This document shows positions 1 to 11,403 of a stretch of DNA of 64,000 nucleotides, in pieces; position 1 is the first letter of the stretch, and each line of letters begins with the position of its first letter. Under the pieces are notes generated by a model. It did no database searches, was not told the DNA's origin, and saw only the letters and a program-made list of their open reading frames with translations. The DNA comes from Streblospio benedicti (Eukaryota; Annelida; Polychaeta; Spionida; Spionidae): the NCBI GenBank assembly GCA_019095985.1, contig CM032659.1:31371899-31435898 (forward strand), written 5' to 3'. The position numbers and the translations under genes are program-made.

Positions 1-59
1 TGGCAAGCCATTTATTGCCCCTCCTCACATCAACATCAATATCACTTAGCCGCGCGTCA

Positions 60-125
60 TAAGAGCACTACCGCGCATGTGCAAACACAACGCAAAATCC
101 GCCATCTTCAGACATTATGGCGCCC
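60..125. promoter_or_regulatory. CpG-bearing promoter-like patch
   Basis: A perfect YY1-type core (CCGCCATCTT, 99-108) follows an NRF1-like GCGCATGTGCA (73-83), and ATGGCGCC comes next (116-123). Such motifs cluster in TATA-less animal promoters. No coding exon is visible nearby, so the target gene and direction are unknown. It may be the edge of a feature lying left of the window. Confidence 0.25.
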
Positions 126-246
126 AGTTATATAATCCTAGTGTTTGCACGGAAAGTGCACGTGCTTTGTAATTTGGTATGTTGTTAATTGTGATGATGA
201 CACAAATGATATTAACATTGCAGGTGTAAAGGGCTTTCAATATATA

Positions 247-280
247 CAAGGATATTATAAGTATACTTATAATATCCTTG
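247..280. repeat. 34-bp perfect palindrome
   Basis: Each 17-base half (CAAGGATATTATAAGTA and its exact complement) abuts the other with no spacer, centred between 263 and 264. It is AT-rich and could extrude as a cruciform. It may be the fused ends of a lost DNA transposon or a hairpin hotspot. No gene is next to it. Confidence 0.9.
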
Positions 281-394
281 ATATAAATGTTACAATTGCT
301 TGAGTGACACTGCGGTTATCAAATGGAATTGACTGTTACGTTTTCTGTGAAACGGAAAAGTTGGCACGTGTTTTCTAACTTGCATGTATCCTTT

Positions 395-543
395 GGCAGA
401 ACCAGGGGGGGGGGGGCCGCAAAGGGCCGGACCTAAGTACTTCATTTCGTAGGCTTTTTGGCATGTCCGCCATCGATCGCGCGTACAAAACCCATGAAAT
501 CCCTTCAGTGCGCCCCCCTTTTTCCAAAAAACCTGGATCTGCT
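395..543 (+). mobile_element. MITE, GGCAGATCCAGG family, copy 1
   Basis: Starts with GGCAGAACCAGG followed by a G-run and ends with CCTGGATCTGC, a near-perfect terminal inverted repeat. The interior holds the family's shared blocks: an ACTTCATTT block, GGCATGTCCGCC, GCGTACAAAACCCATGAAAT and GCGCCCCCCTTTTTCC. It has no coding capacity. Similar copies lie near 2545, 9713, 14029, 43959, 45075, 51278 and 60807. Confidence 0.8.
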
Positions 544-2544
544 AGAAACGACTGTTACGAAACGGTATATTTTCAAGATCACTGTGTGAACCAAAACTAG
601 TTTTGTTAAATCCAGTGTTTGAAGGTACAATAATTGATTATTTATTAAGTGTTTTCACTATATTAAACTATTTGCTCTCCTTAAATTGTACCAGTGCAAC
701 CATGTTCAAACTAATATGACGTTTGCTGCAGATCAAGTTACTTTATTTGATGGATAGATCGAGTTTTACACACACGGAACATATTTCGTCTGCAGCATGC
801 ATCCCATAATAATGTTGTTAAGAGATAAATACAATTGAGCTCAGAACGCCACTGTGATAATGGTGAACATAACGTGTTTATCTTCATTGGACGACCCGTG
901 GGAAAATGTTCGCGCATGTGCAGTTGTGCACTCGGCATGTTGTGATGGTTAACGGTAAATACAGTGAAACTTTGCCAAGTGGACATCTCGATAATATGGA
1001 CACTTTGGAGCAATTATTGGCATGTTTGCATTGTGGCTTTGGGGATTTGTTTCTAGATTGTTCGCTAATGGGAACACTTCCGTAATGGGGGCAGAATGTA
1101 GCTCTCTCACTAGGGTCCCTAATATTCAGGTCTCACTGTTATGCCATCGAATCCAATGTACTTTATGACTTCAATCAAATGTGCTGAAAGAGCAGTGTCG
1201 CTGGCTGGATTGTTTGCAATAAACTGCTTTCTGGAAGACAAACTTTAAAATGACAAATTGCCAAATTGGAGAGAGATGCTTGTCACTAGAAATGAAATCA
1301 TTGTACTAAGTTGTTTCAATCAGTTTTAAAACTGATGAAAAAATGCTGATAATAAGCATACAATGGCTTTTTTGAAAGGGTCACTTTAATTGGTAAAGTT
1401 CCCAAAATGGACACCAGTCATTAGCTCTAATTAAAGAGTGTGTCAAGTTTGAAAATCATGTTCCATGACGTGCTGAAACTGATAATGCAATACGGGAAAA
1501 TGTCCTAAGATGTCATTCTGGAAGCCAAAAATTAATTGGCAAATAAAGTAAAATCGAATCACTGTGATGTTGATTTATACCTGATAGTTGTATAAACCTT
1601 GGACAGAATCGGTTTATCAGTAAACGCTGCAGCTTCTCCAGAGGCACTCATACGTACAACAGCTGTAGATTTAGATGTTATCAAATTTGTACATAATGTG
1701 CACCAATTTCATGAGTATTGGATTTCTTCACTATCAATCATATTTCAGAGAATGCATTGCACTAAAAACGTTACATCTCGGTAGATCAGTTGTACAAAAC
1801 AACATATCTAATGACAGAAACATGTATACCTATCAGTGCACTCTCAACTTCCAATTCATTCTACTTTTCACAGCCTATGTTTTGACAGATACATTCATTC
1901 CTACCGATAGCAGCATCAGCTTGGGTTTCCTTGTTATAAATTGACCCTGTGCACAGTTAGTAGTTAGGTTTCTTCAGGGAACACCCGATTCTCGTTGGGT
2001 TTTTGGGTGGGGCTTTGGTTCTGTTACGAAGTAAACATGTCTCACAAGTAAAGGGAGTGTCAGCCAGTCCTGAATGTAAAAGCTGAATCATAGTATTGAA
2101 ACTAATGTTGATATTTCACACTGTCTCGTCGCATGCCTGTTTCAAATAAACTACAAAATCATTGACTCGTAACGCATCACTTATCATTGGCAGACACATT
2201 TTTTTTAATTGCATGGGGGTGCATACTCAATGGATATCATTGGTTCTGTACACGCACTAGACAGCGGACATGTCAAACACACCATGAAAATGAAATATTA
2301 TGGTGGGAAAATAGGACGTGCGCTTACTGGATCTGCCGTTTTCTGGTGCTTTAAAATGTTAGGGACCACTTATTATAAATTCGGGGAGTGGTTGTGGCTG
2401 GATGGCAAGATTATTCCTGTCTGGTATCAAACCTCTCCCTCATAATCTAATGTGCACACACGTCTATACAGTAACACACATATCATCTCAAGATGCATGG
2501 GATTATTGCTCTACAAATATACTTTAAGCATTTTTATAATCATA
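544..2544. other. Gene-free stretch
   Basis: AT-rich sequence with no exon-like or repeat structure that I can support. Open frames here are short and lack protein-like composition. From 2209 to 2443 a frame is open, but it resembles other transposon-derived debris and I recognise no domain. Confidence 0.5.
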
Positions 2545-2644
2545 GGCAGATCCATGAGGTGGTACGCATGGGCTGATCATGTTTATAAAACCCATGAGAC
2601 CCCTTAAGTGTGTCAACCCCCTTTTCTGAAAAACTGGGTGTGCA
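2545..2644 (+). mobile_element. MITE, GGCAGATCCAGG family, copy 2 (decayed)
   Basis: Begins GGCAGATCCATG, contains the family block AAAACCCATGAGACCCCTTAAGTG split by small changes, and ends in a degraded AAAACTGGGTGTGC. It is shorter and more diverged than copy 1, which suggests greater age or internal deletion. Confidence 0.6.
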
Positions 2645-3100
2645 AGTGATACTACCCAGCTCCCCACATAGTGCATATCAAACAACCGACGTTATATACG
2701 CCATCAACTAGCGGGCTATCTGCAGGGTCATGGTTGTAATACTCTGGGAGTGCAGGAGGAAATGTTATAGCTCATGTTACATCAAAGACGGATTGGCCTA
2801 GCGCAGACAAGCTCATTTTGATGGGCATGCTGATTCGCCTGGTTTTACTGGGGACCCCCGCATAAAGCGAGCACACGGGTCTGTGATTGGATGAGTATGG
2901 GGTCAGATGACGTCATTTTTTCTGAGTGCATGTAGACATGGGTATATCTAAGAACCAGGTACCCTTTTCGCACAAAAAATATTCCGTGTTCATGCAGTTG
3001 TCTGACCACATTCAAATTATGTATCGCACGTGAGATATCTTAAGTGTGCACTCCTCCATTTAAATATTGGAAGGAAGGACAGAAAGAAAGAAAGTGCTAC

Positions 3101-3280
3101 ATAATAGAACCACTCTATTGAGACCACATGTGATACTGACTTTAGGTGGCCTCAATGGAGACGTGGTCGTATTGTGGAAGTTGCCATTCGAAAGGTTTTG
3201 AAGGATTTCACGAAGAAAAGTGATCTTATTACAGAGGTGGTCTCATTATTGAGGTGGGCTTAATTGAAGGTTCTACTGTA
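3101..3280. mobile_element. Pogo-like MITE, CAGTAGAACCTC family
   Basis: The left end reads ATAATAGAACCACTCTATTG and the right end AATTGAAGGTTCTACTGTA, an imperfect terminal inverted repeat with TA at the edge. Internal GAGACCAC / GTGGTCTC pairs give it a long hairpin. It is non-coding. The CAGT...ACTG ends and TA flanks suit a non-autonomous Tc1/mariner-pogo element; family assignment is inference. Confidence 0.7.
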
Positions 3281-6200
3281 TATAATTAAGGCCAGGTACA
3301 AAGTGTTAATGTTAACAGTAGACTGAAGCAGGTTTTGTGCGACCATTTCGACCATTACATCACAATCAAGAAAGTCATAACGTCCTAAAGCCATGCACAT
3401 TTCTCATGTTCAATAAACACACTAAATTACATCTATATAAATAGAAAACGCACTTCAAAAGTAGCCCAAGTTTTGCATACACTAGCTTTACCTCAGCTCT
3501 GCCTATCACCGCTCTGCGTTCCCCATGTACACCAGGTAGCAACGAGAGGCGTGCGCTGCCGCCGGGGGGCATGAGGCCATCGCCTCCTGCCGTTTGACAC
3601 GGCAGATTGAAATGTAAAGCTGGCGGATGAAAGGTTCTGACATTTGCCGCAGTATCAATCATCTGGCCACAGCTGGGCTGCTAGCCTTTATTTAAACATA
3701 GTTTATTTAAGAAATGAAATGGATTGACGCTATGTCAGACATGTTGATACTACTCTGTGAGTGTTTTAATATGCAGTTTTTATTGATGGATTCTTTTATC
3801 TGGTGGACGCTGATTTGAAAATTAATTTCTCCGTGATTGTACGCATATAATATGAGTAAAATATATTAATCACCCGCAAATCAGTGAGGCTGGGATATGA
3901 AGATAAACCATTTCTAGATCCGTCATGTTTATTACTCACGATGTTGCTCTGGTGGGTACTGAAACGTTTTTGGTTGCTAATCAGTAAACAGAACAAAGAA
4001 CTATGACTATCTACTTAATTGCACCAATCCATTAATACGTCTTCAATACCTGTGAGGCTCTAAACTCACATCCTCCTGAGGCTCTAAATTCGTATACTCG
4101 TGAGGCTCCAAACTCACATCCGCTGATACTGACAAATTAATCCCCTTTCAGCTGTAGAGCTGTTATTGCATTATGAAAACATATGGGTGAGGAAACGAGT
4201 CAATGTGGATTAAAATCTTTGAGGTCCAACACAACATATGGCTCGATTATACTATAATCTGCATGGGGTCGACCAGTAGATGTTAAGGGGAAGTCGGATG
4301 CTTTTTCTCAGTATCAAGCTTCGTTATGAAGACTATTTTTTAACATTTTACACATTTTTTTTTAAATTTTGAAATGCATGTTTTCACTGGCTTGCAAATG
4401 TTCTGCATCTCCCCCCCCCCCCCAATCCGTTCCTTAATGAATATCATTGAACATGTCGTGAGGAAACAAAGTATATACTCACTGAGAGCTTTACAATGTA
4501 CTGATTTCTCAGCCAACTGAGGCCCACTCGTATTTACCCCTTCTCCCATTACATGTTTTTATTCATCCTGTTTAGCTTTCAAAATTAGTAGTGCAGTGCA
4601 GTAGGTCAATCTTTCCGCCCCGCCTCTAAACCCAAATAGAAACGACTACTTTTAACAAATTTGGGAAAAAAACAAAAAAAAACATGTATATTTGCCATAC
4701 GTGGCTACTGCGTGACACCTGTAGGTGGCTGCCGCATGCTGCTCATGTCTAGAGCCTCACACGGCCTGTCAGGCTGATGTCCCCGCCTGTCAGCTGCCGC
4801 CACTCCCACCCCAACCTCTCTATCCTATCCAACACTATTTCACACTATTTTAGAGCCACAGTCTGACAATTATAACATGCATCGCGATATGTATTGTCTT
4901 GTATTACCGTAAACAACGTCACAATGGGCCAAATAGCAATTGGTGACTTATGATGCACTTTTGATGCATATTTAGAGTATTAAGTTGTTTTTGGTCAATG
5001 TTTTTCTTGCTTAGGCTAGGGTCAGAGAGTCACGAGTATTAAAGACGATTCATTCATGGTATTGCAGTCGCGGGTGTTTTGTGTACTATCTCGATCCCAA
5101 ACGTATTTTAAAGAGAATACTAGTACTAACATTTTACCAATATATTTTTCCATGACTTCCAACACGAGCCGATATGATATAGAGCTCATTTCAGTTACAA
5201 ATAGGCCTCTCTCTTCGTGGCGTATCGTCTTCTTATTCTTATTCTTATATAACTTCCATGCGTATATATCCTCAACCAACCTAATTCTGACCATGCAGCG
5301 ATATTCTCCAAAGTAAAATGAAAGCCCCAATCACCCGGTGTAAAAAGTACCATGCCATCTGACAGACATCACCGGTCCACAAGTATGAGCCGGAAGATCC
5401 GCATGCAAATCTGGAGACAAATCCTGTCAGCATCCGGTACGGATCTGTCCGTATTATGAGACAAATTGGGTGGATAAGCGAGTGGTTGATTATTCATGGA
5501 GGGCTGAGCTGACATATACCGCCATGTTAGAGCATTGTCAAACATAAACACCCTACCACAGTTGGAGGTCTGAGTTCGCTTTGTTAGTTTTATCATCGAC
5601 TGCGTGTTGTTGTTGTTTGCTTGTTTGTTTGTTTGTTTGTTTGTTTTTGCGTGTGTGTTTGTGGGAAAAGATTGTAAACATACACTACTAGTGTTGCCAT
5701 GACTGCTGGTCTTATATCTTGTCCTCGATATTGCTTCAGATCCTAATTTGCATTCCACAATCAAGGGGCTCTTCATTTTAATGCAGTTTTTGGTGTAATT
5801 TCTTACATTGCATATGTTAAACAACAAGTTTTATGTGTGTGTTTTAGCATTTAATGATTATAGAAAAATCGTGTCGCCGCTAAGCTTTCGAGTTACATAC
5901 ATTGTAGATCACAAGTGCACATTTGTATGTATGCTGCATTCACTTTTGTTTTTGTACTTTCAGATGGGCAGATGCAGCACAACTGGTCATAAAACAGCAG
6001 GTAATTGTTGTTTATAGCTTATCTTATGGCGACATCTCAAATCTCATGCCACGCAAATGTACATATATGTGTTTGGTCGTCTACCATTTTACTCTGAGCT
6101 TTCAGCTGTGCTACATATACAGCCTGTATCTACTAAAGCCATATTCATTTTCTTCCCATACACACCAAGAAATGTAAAAATAATATGTTCTACGTTACTA

Positions 6201-6856
6201 AAAGACAAACAGGAAATTGTGACCACGCCCCTTTTTAGCCGTCGTCATGGTTTTTGGCTTTGCACGCTTTCTTGGACACATGAAATCCACCATTAAAAAA
6301 GTCTTGATCTGCCAGTAACCAGGGCAAACCTTTGCAATGAGCGGGGTATTTAAGTAACGGTACAGTGAGGGAACAGGCCAGCTGAGGTCTGGGGCACCAG
6401 TACGGAAAAACTCCGATTGAAATCACAACATTTAGTGTACATCTGGACGACTTTTCAAGAAAGGGCTGCGAAACTGTACGAAGTCAAAGAGACTATCTTA
6501 TCCCTTTTGATGGACTTGGAGCAAATAGTTTACTTTAATTATAATAAGACTTAAACACGTAATTTAAACAATTGCTTGATCACAAGATATCATTAATACA
6601 AAATTTTACAACTACATGAACGTTAACAAAGTGTCATTGTACACAGTCTCAGCATATCTTCAGGAAGAGTAGCCGAAAATTTGCCAATAAACTTACATTG
6701 AAAATAAATCAGTAGGGAAAAGCATTATCAGTATGCATTGTGCGCCTTTTGTACGCTACCTTATCAAGATCTTTGAAGTTACAATACCCGAGTGTACGGT
6801 CTCCCATTCCACTAAATATCAGTTGACCAAGAGATAGTAGTTGAAAAATACATGAG
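3281..6856. other. Gene-free stretch with simple repeats
   Basis: Holds a C-run at about 4410-4422, a short direct repeat of CTCACATCC / GTGAGGCTC at 4051-4122, and a (TTTG)n run at about 5616-5647. A GC-rich patch on the minus strand (about 3487-3592) has an AG acceptor-like and a GT donor-like edge and one open frame, but I recognise no protein in it. Nothing else can be supported. Confidence 0.5.
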
Positions 6857-7033
6857 AGTAGAACCTCCAACTAAGATCATCTCTTCAAAGAGACCTTCTC
6901 TACATAGAGACAATTATTTGTACTTCAAAATCTCGGCAAAGACTAACTGGAAACCTTCATAAAGAGACCACCTCTCATCTAAGACCATATGCGGCCATCC
7001 AGCAGGTGGTCTTAATAGCCAGGTGCTACTGTA
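6857..7033. mobile_element. Pogo-like MITE, CAGTAGAACCTC family
   Basis: Left end AGTAGAACCTCCAACTAAGA, right end TAATAGCCAGGTGCTACTGTA, with internal AAGAGACC repeats at about 6895, 6905 and 6960. It is a near full-length but diverged copy of about 177 bp. Confidence 0.7.
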
Positions 7034-7567
7034 CCCACCTTCTGTCCCGGGATATCGGGGGATTCCCATTCGGCTCAGCCTCGTTGCTGCGTTTCCGGGA
7101 AAGCCCCATTTTATTACGGACATTTTGCATGGGAATTGGCTGCTTCATATCTGCAGGGCACGAGAGTTTTTTAAACAAAAAAGAGGTATTTTTTTAAAAA
7201 TTTAAAAAAGAGGTATGCATGATTCACTGTGTAACTAGCATTTCTATCTTCTTTGTCATTTTTAAGCTGTAAAAATACTTTTTCATTTCCATTGGTGACA
7301 TCATAAGGAAGCAGTAGACACTAAAGTTATGATGGCACATCTGCGAATGAAGAAATAATAGGTAATAACTACTGCTGATATGTATACATTAACAAACAAT
7401 TTCAAAGATCCCCAAACACTCTTATCTTTTGCAATGTCGGTGTGGTTTTATCCACGTTGACATTTATGCTGGAGCGTTCTCAATACACAAACGTGTATTT
7501 TCCTAAATATATGAGCTTGAACAAGCGACTGTCCAACTCCCCAGCGAGGGGTGGCAGCAGCCTAGTA

Positions 7568-7743
7568 CAGTGCAACCACCACTAAAACCACCTCTATGAA
7601 AAAACCATTTCTCTGTGTAACAAAAACATGTTACCTTCCCCCAGACCTCTATAAAGAGACAATATGATCCTCAACCTCCATAAAAAGAGCACCACCCTCT
7701 TGAAAGCAATCGCGGAGTGGTCATCAAAGAGAGGTTCTACGGT
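7568..7743. mobile_element. Pogo-like MITE, CAGTAGAACCTC family
   Basis: Left end CAGTGCAACCACCACTAAAA, right end AAGAGAGGTTCTACGGTA. Internal units CCTCTATAAAGAGACAA and CCTCCATAAAAAGAGCA repeat the terminal motif. It is flanked by TA-containing sequence. Confidence 0.7.
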
Positions 7744-9712
7744 ACCCAGCATCCCATTGTCCACGAGTCGCGGGTATAAATGCGTTCATTTCTCCCTTGA
7801 GCAGCCAAGAGGCAAGCCTCCGTGCGGCTTGAGGGAGAGTTCCATTACAGGCCAACAAAACAGCACCATTGCAGCGGGATCATTTAGCTCTAGTTATTGT
7901 TTGAAATGTGCGCCATGTGTTTAGGCACTGATCGTTTTGGGTTGAAAAAGCTAGCGTGGGTGTCACAACAACGGTGGAATCCACTTGCTTTTTGGATAGC
8001 CTTAAGAAGGGTGTGTCTGGCACAAATAATGAATAACAAGTGTTTGGTGTAGACATTCGATGGAGGACATGCAAAAAACGCATTAAAATTATTTTTTTGT
8101 GATGCTTAAATGGGTCAAACTGTCTGTGTTTTGTCTTACGCCCCAGTCAGACAGTCAGCGATGGTCATCCTTGAATGTTTCTGTACGGTAGGAACCAAAA
8201 GGGATTGTACCCATGAAACTTGTTTGTGATGAGGCAAGGTACCCAATAATTCTACATAGGCTATTGATTTTCACGGACACTTTTAATGGTTTCTTCCATA
8301 GTCTAGAGCAGAATCACGCATCAGACCTTTTTATGTGGTGAGCGTGAGTCTTTGCCTGTGTTTCCTTGCCAAATTAACCAGACACTGACGTATAGCATAC
8401 ATCAACATATATTTTAACCCTGAGACTCCCTGAGACTCTCGTGTATTAATGGCTTTAATCAATAATAATGTCATTCTGCTTATTTTCAATTACAATCTAC
8501 AACCAAAAAAATCTTGATTGACTGCACACTAACCACTAGGCCACTGACACTATCAAGACAGCCATAGTGACATCTGTATCTGCATTAGGCCGACAGTGAC
8601 CTCGAGACATGCATCATACTTCATCAAAAAATGTCACAAAGTCTCATCCCCATAGATACAGCTTTCTATAGCTCACAGTTAACCTCAAGCCGAACAGTAT
8701 AGATTGCTTGATGCAGATGACTTCTTGATTAGATAATCCATTGCCCGTTGCAATGACATTACATGTAAATGGAAAGCTGCTATACATAGTAAACAGAAGA
8801 TCCATCCTTCTCAAATATTGAACACCAAAAGTAGTCTCACTCGTGATCTATAGTACACAATACATGAATGAACCTTAATCCCTTAATCCCCAAGGGTACT
8901 TTTTCCGACCTACCACATCAGCTGTTTACTACAGATTTTGAAGGCCTGTACTCATAAATCATTCTCTATCAACCCCAGTGGGACAGCATGTCATATAACA
9001 GATCAAGTCTATAGTATAACGCTGATTGCACTTTAACCACCTTCCCTATCCCGCCACAGACATTTTCCCTGTCACTGTGTCTTTTGACCCTCCGTACATG
9101 CATCATCCTTTATCAGCTGGCTTGTCAAGCTGTGCCATCCTCGCTCCCGGAGATAAGACTTTCATCTGCTGGGCCATATGGTCGTATGGCTGTTGTCATT
9201 GCCACTTCATATAGCTAGATGTAATATTGATATAATGATGTTACTGCATGTGGCGTGATTGCCACATTTGCGTATAATTGAAGTATAAACACAGTCTGTT
9301 ATATCTTTGTTATTGTAAGAGTAAATTATATATCAAAGAGAGTGAATTCATTACATCTTTTTTATTATGGTCTATATTGCATGCTTGCTAATGATAGCTT
9401 CACTTGGAAATGGTGGTCAAAGTCAAAAGTTTACTACGTTTGGAAGGATAGAAAAGTGCCTCACTTGACTCAATGCGGCAATGCCACTTTTCATGCTAGA
9501 GGTCATCCACTGGTTTTAGCCCATCAGATAATCAAAGCATATGAAATGCAGTGATGTGCCACCATTTCTGAACACAAGGGTCTGTCTGTTGCAAGTGACA
9601 TCAGTACACATTAAACCAATGCATTTGTACATGCGCAGTGCTAAACAGAGTGGCGTAAATTATTCTTACAACGTGTGTTTTAGTATCGTATGTCAGTTGG
9701 ACACTATACTTA
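7744..9712. other. Gene-free stretch
   Basis: Contains one end of the GCCCCAGTCAGAC family (8140-8200). At 8517-8540 a minus-strand stretch resembles a tRNA A box (GTGGCCTAGTGGTTAG) but no B box follows, so no tRNA or SINE is called. The rest is unremarkable AT-rich DNA. Confidence 0.5.
8140..8215 (+). repeat. End of GCCCCAGTCAGAC-family element
   Basis: Starts GCCCCAGTCAGACAGTCAGC and continues with TTGAATGTTTCTGTACGGTA, resembling the ends at 20449, 27342 and 46920. I cannot find the matching opposite end, so this is a solo or decayed copy. Confidence 0.5.
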
Positions 9713-9855
9713 GGCAGATCCAGTGGGCACATGGGCGCCCCCTTTTTTTACCCACCAAAATACTACATTTTCATAGGGATTTTCATGAAATCCCCTTAAA
9801 ACCCTTTTTTTCCTGAAGTGCGCCCCCCATTTTTTTCCAAAAATCTGGATCTGCC
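9713..9855 (+). mobile_element. MITE, GGCAGATCCAGG family, copy 3
   Basis: Perfectly recognisable ends (GGCAGATCCAGT ... TCTGGATCTGCC) surround C- and T-runs and the interior blocks TACTACATTTTCATAGGG, CATGAAATCCCC and GTGCGCCCCCC. A T-A dinucleotide precedes the left end. Confidence 0.85.
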
Positions 9856-11030
9856 ACTGCCTGATGCCTCCATCTGGTCAATGGGTGAATGTATGACGGC
9901 TCACCGGTTGCTGCAGTGTGTTTGGAATGCCATGATTATTAATTTTAGTACGTGATGCGCTGATCAAAATCATCTGAACCATTTACGGTTCCCCATCGTA
10001 TGAACATGCCTTATCAGGATGGAACAATAGAATTAATGAACAGTAGTGCCAAAAAATTTCCATACCTGAAATTTCCCATTAAATTCATGAACTGATTTTG
10101 AGCGGTTTTAATCAAGCATTAAACAAGGATTTAGGTGTATTAATGCATTCTGGTAGCTACGTCAAATTGAACATGCGCAGGTTAAACGTAGTTATGTTCC
10201 GAATCAATCTATTTTTAGCTTCGATAGACTTTGATAATTGATCCTTCATTTGGCAGATTAAATGCACCCCATATTTATTACCAAAATAATTCTTGTACGT
10301 GCAGCTATGATTTCCAATTAAATGCCAACCCTGGGTTAATTTACAGTTCTTTCGTTAAAAAAGGAGTAATTTCTATAATGCCGCGTATTTGAACTTTTCT
10401 CGTGTTTCCCTGGATCCATTCTGGGAATGTATACGGTTTTCACGTTGACAAATAATGTGTAAAAGAGACTTATCTTATCTCCCCCATGATTATTAATTTA
10501 GTACGTGATGATTAGTGATGTGAAGATAAATGTGTAGAGCCACCAAAGTGAACTTTTAATATTGGTTACATCAAGATGAACCAACCGGGTATATTGTTAA
10601 AATTTAATGATAGAACACAGCATATATACCTCAATCAATACACGTTGATCTATTGTTTATCTGGCAAAAATTATCAAACCGGGTAGTTAGTAATACTGTG
10701 TTATATGGTTGTTTATTTCATAATACCTAGCATTTCCAATTATATCCGGCCACGAACTAGATGGATATTGGGCAAGTTTGATGTTCTCAATGTGCTAGAC
10801 ACAAGATGCAAGATTCTCTATTGGCTATTAATGTCGACCAGCTTTGTTATTCTCCAGGCTATGAAAGCAAGGGTATGGTGAGCTTTGTTTGATAGTCAAA
10901 ATAATGAAGCCACCAGCTCTATTTTTACCCACATAGTCAAAATAATGACTGCCACCAGCTCTAATTTAGTTTGAATTTTGTCCGTTTAGATACACATCAC
11001 TCACTCACGGATGAAGCATTGGCTACTGTC
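9856..11030. other. Gene-free stretch with a spaced direct repeat
   Basis: A 26-27 base sequence beginning CATGATTATTAATTT and ending TACGTGATG occurs at 9931-9957 and again at 10485-10510, about 550 bp apart. The DNA between them shows no coding or terminal-repeat structure. Otherwise AT-rich and featureless. Confidence 0.5.
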
Positions 11031-11185
11031 AAAAGGGTGAACCTTTCCAGTAAGACCATACCTGCCCTCCAGTGATCTTGGTAGAGAGTTGGTCTATTTA
11101 TGGAAATTTGTGCCCGAGAACAGGGTATTATTATGAAGATGTTTTTACAGAAGTGGGCCGTTTGAAGTGAAAGTTCTACTTCACT
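11031..11185. mobile_element. Pogo-like MITE, decayed
   Basis: GTGAACCTTTCCAGTAAGACC at the left and GTGAAAGTTCTACTTCACTG at the right are degraded family ends. Internal GGTAGAGAGTTGGTCTA matches the inverse motif. Confidence 0.45.
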
Positions 11186-11221
11186 GACTTGCTAAATGAA
11201 GTAAATATGTGCTACATGGGA

Positions 11222-11403
11222 ATATAGTACAATGCAATACAGTGCAATATGATACAATACAAGGCAACAAAATGCAATACAAAGCAATGCAATACAATGC
11301 AATGCAATACAATACAATACAATACAATACAATACAACACAACACAATACAATGCAATACAATATAATACAATACAGAGCAATGCAATGCAATATTATAC
11401 AAC
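11222..11403 (+). repeat. (AATAC/AATGC)n microsatellite
   Basis: About 180 bp of imperfect pentanucleotide units, mainly CAATA and CAATG. Because the unit is five bases, all frames stay open and give spurious peptides rich in I, Y and C on both strands. No gene is implied. Confidence 0.9.

Noticed and set aside
3487-3592. Possible minus-strand exon in a GC-rich patch
   Set aside because: AG and GT edges exist and one frame is open, but the peptide is unrecognised and no partner exon is visible.
5369-5827. 152-codon minus-strand open frame
   Set aside because: Includes the (TTTG)n tract translated as K/Q/T/N runs; no domain or splice sites.
8517-8540. tRNA A-box-like sequence on the minus strand
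   Set aside because: No B box at the expected distance.
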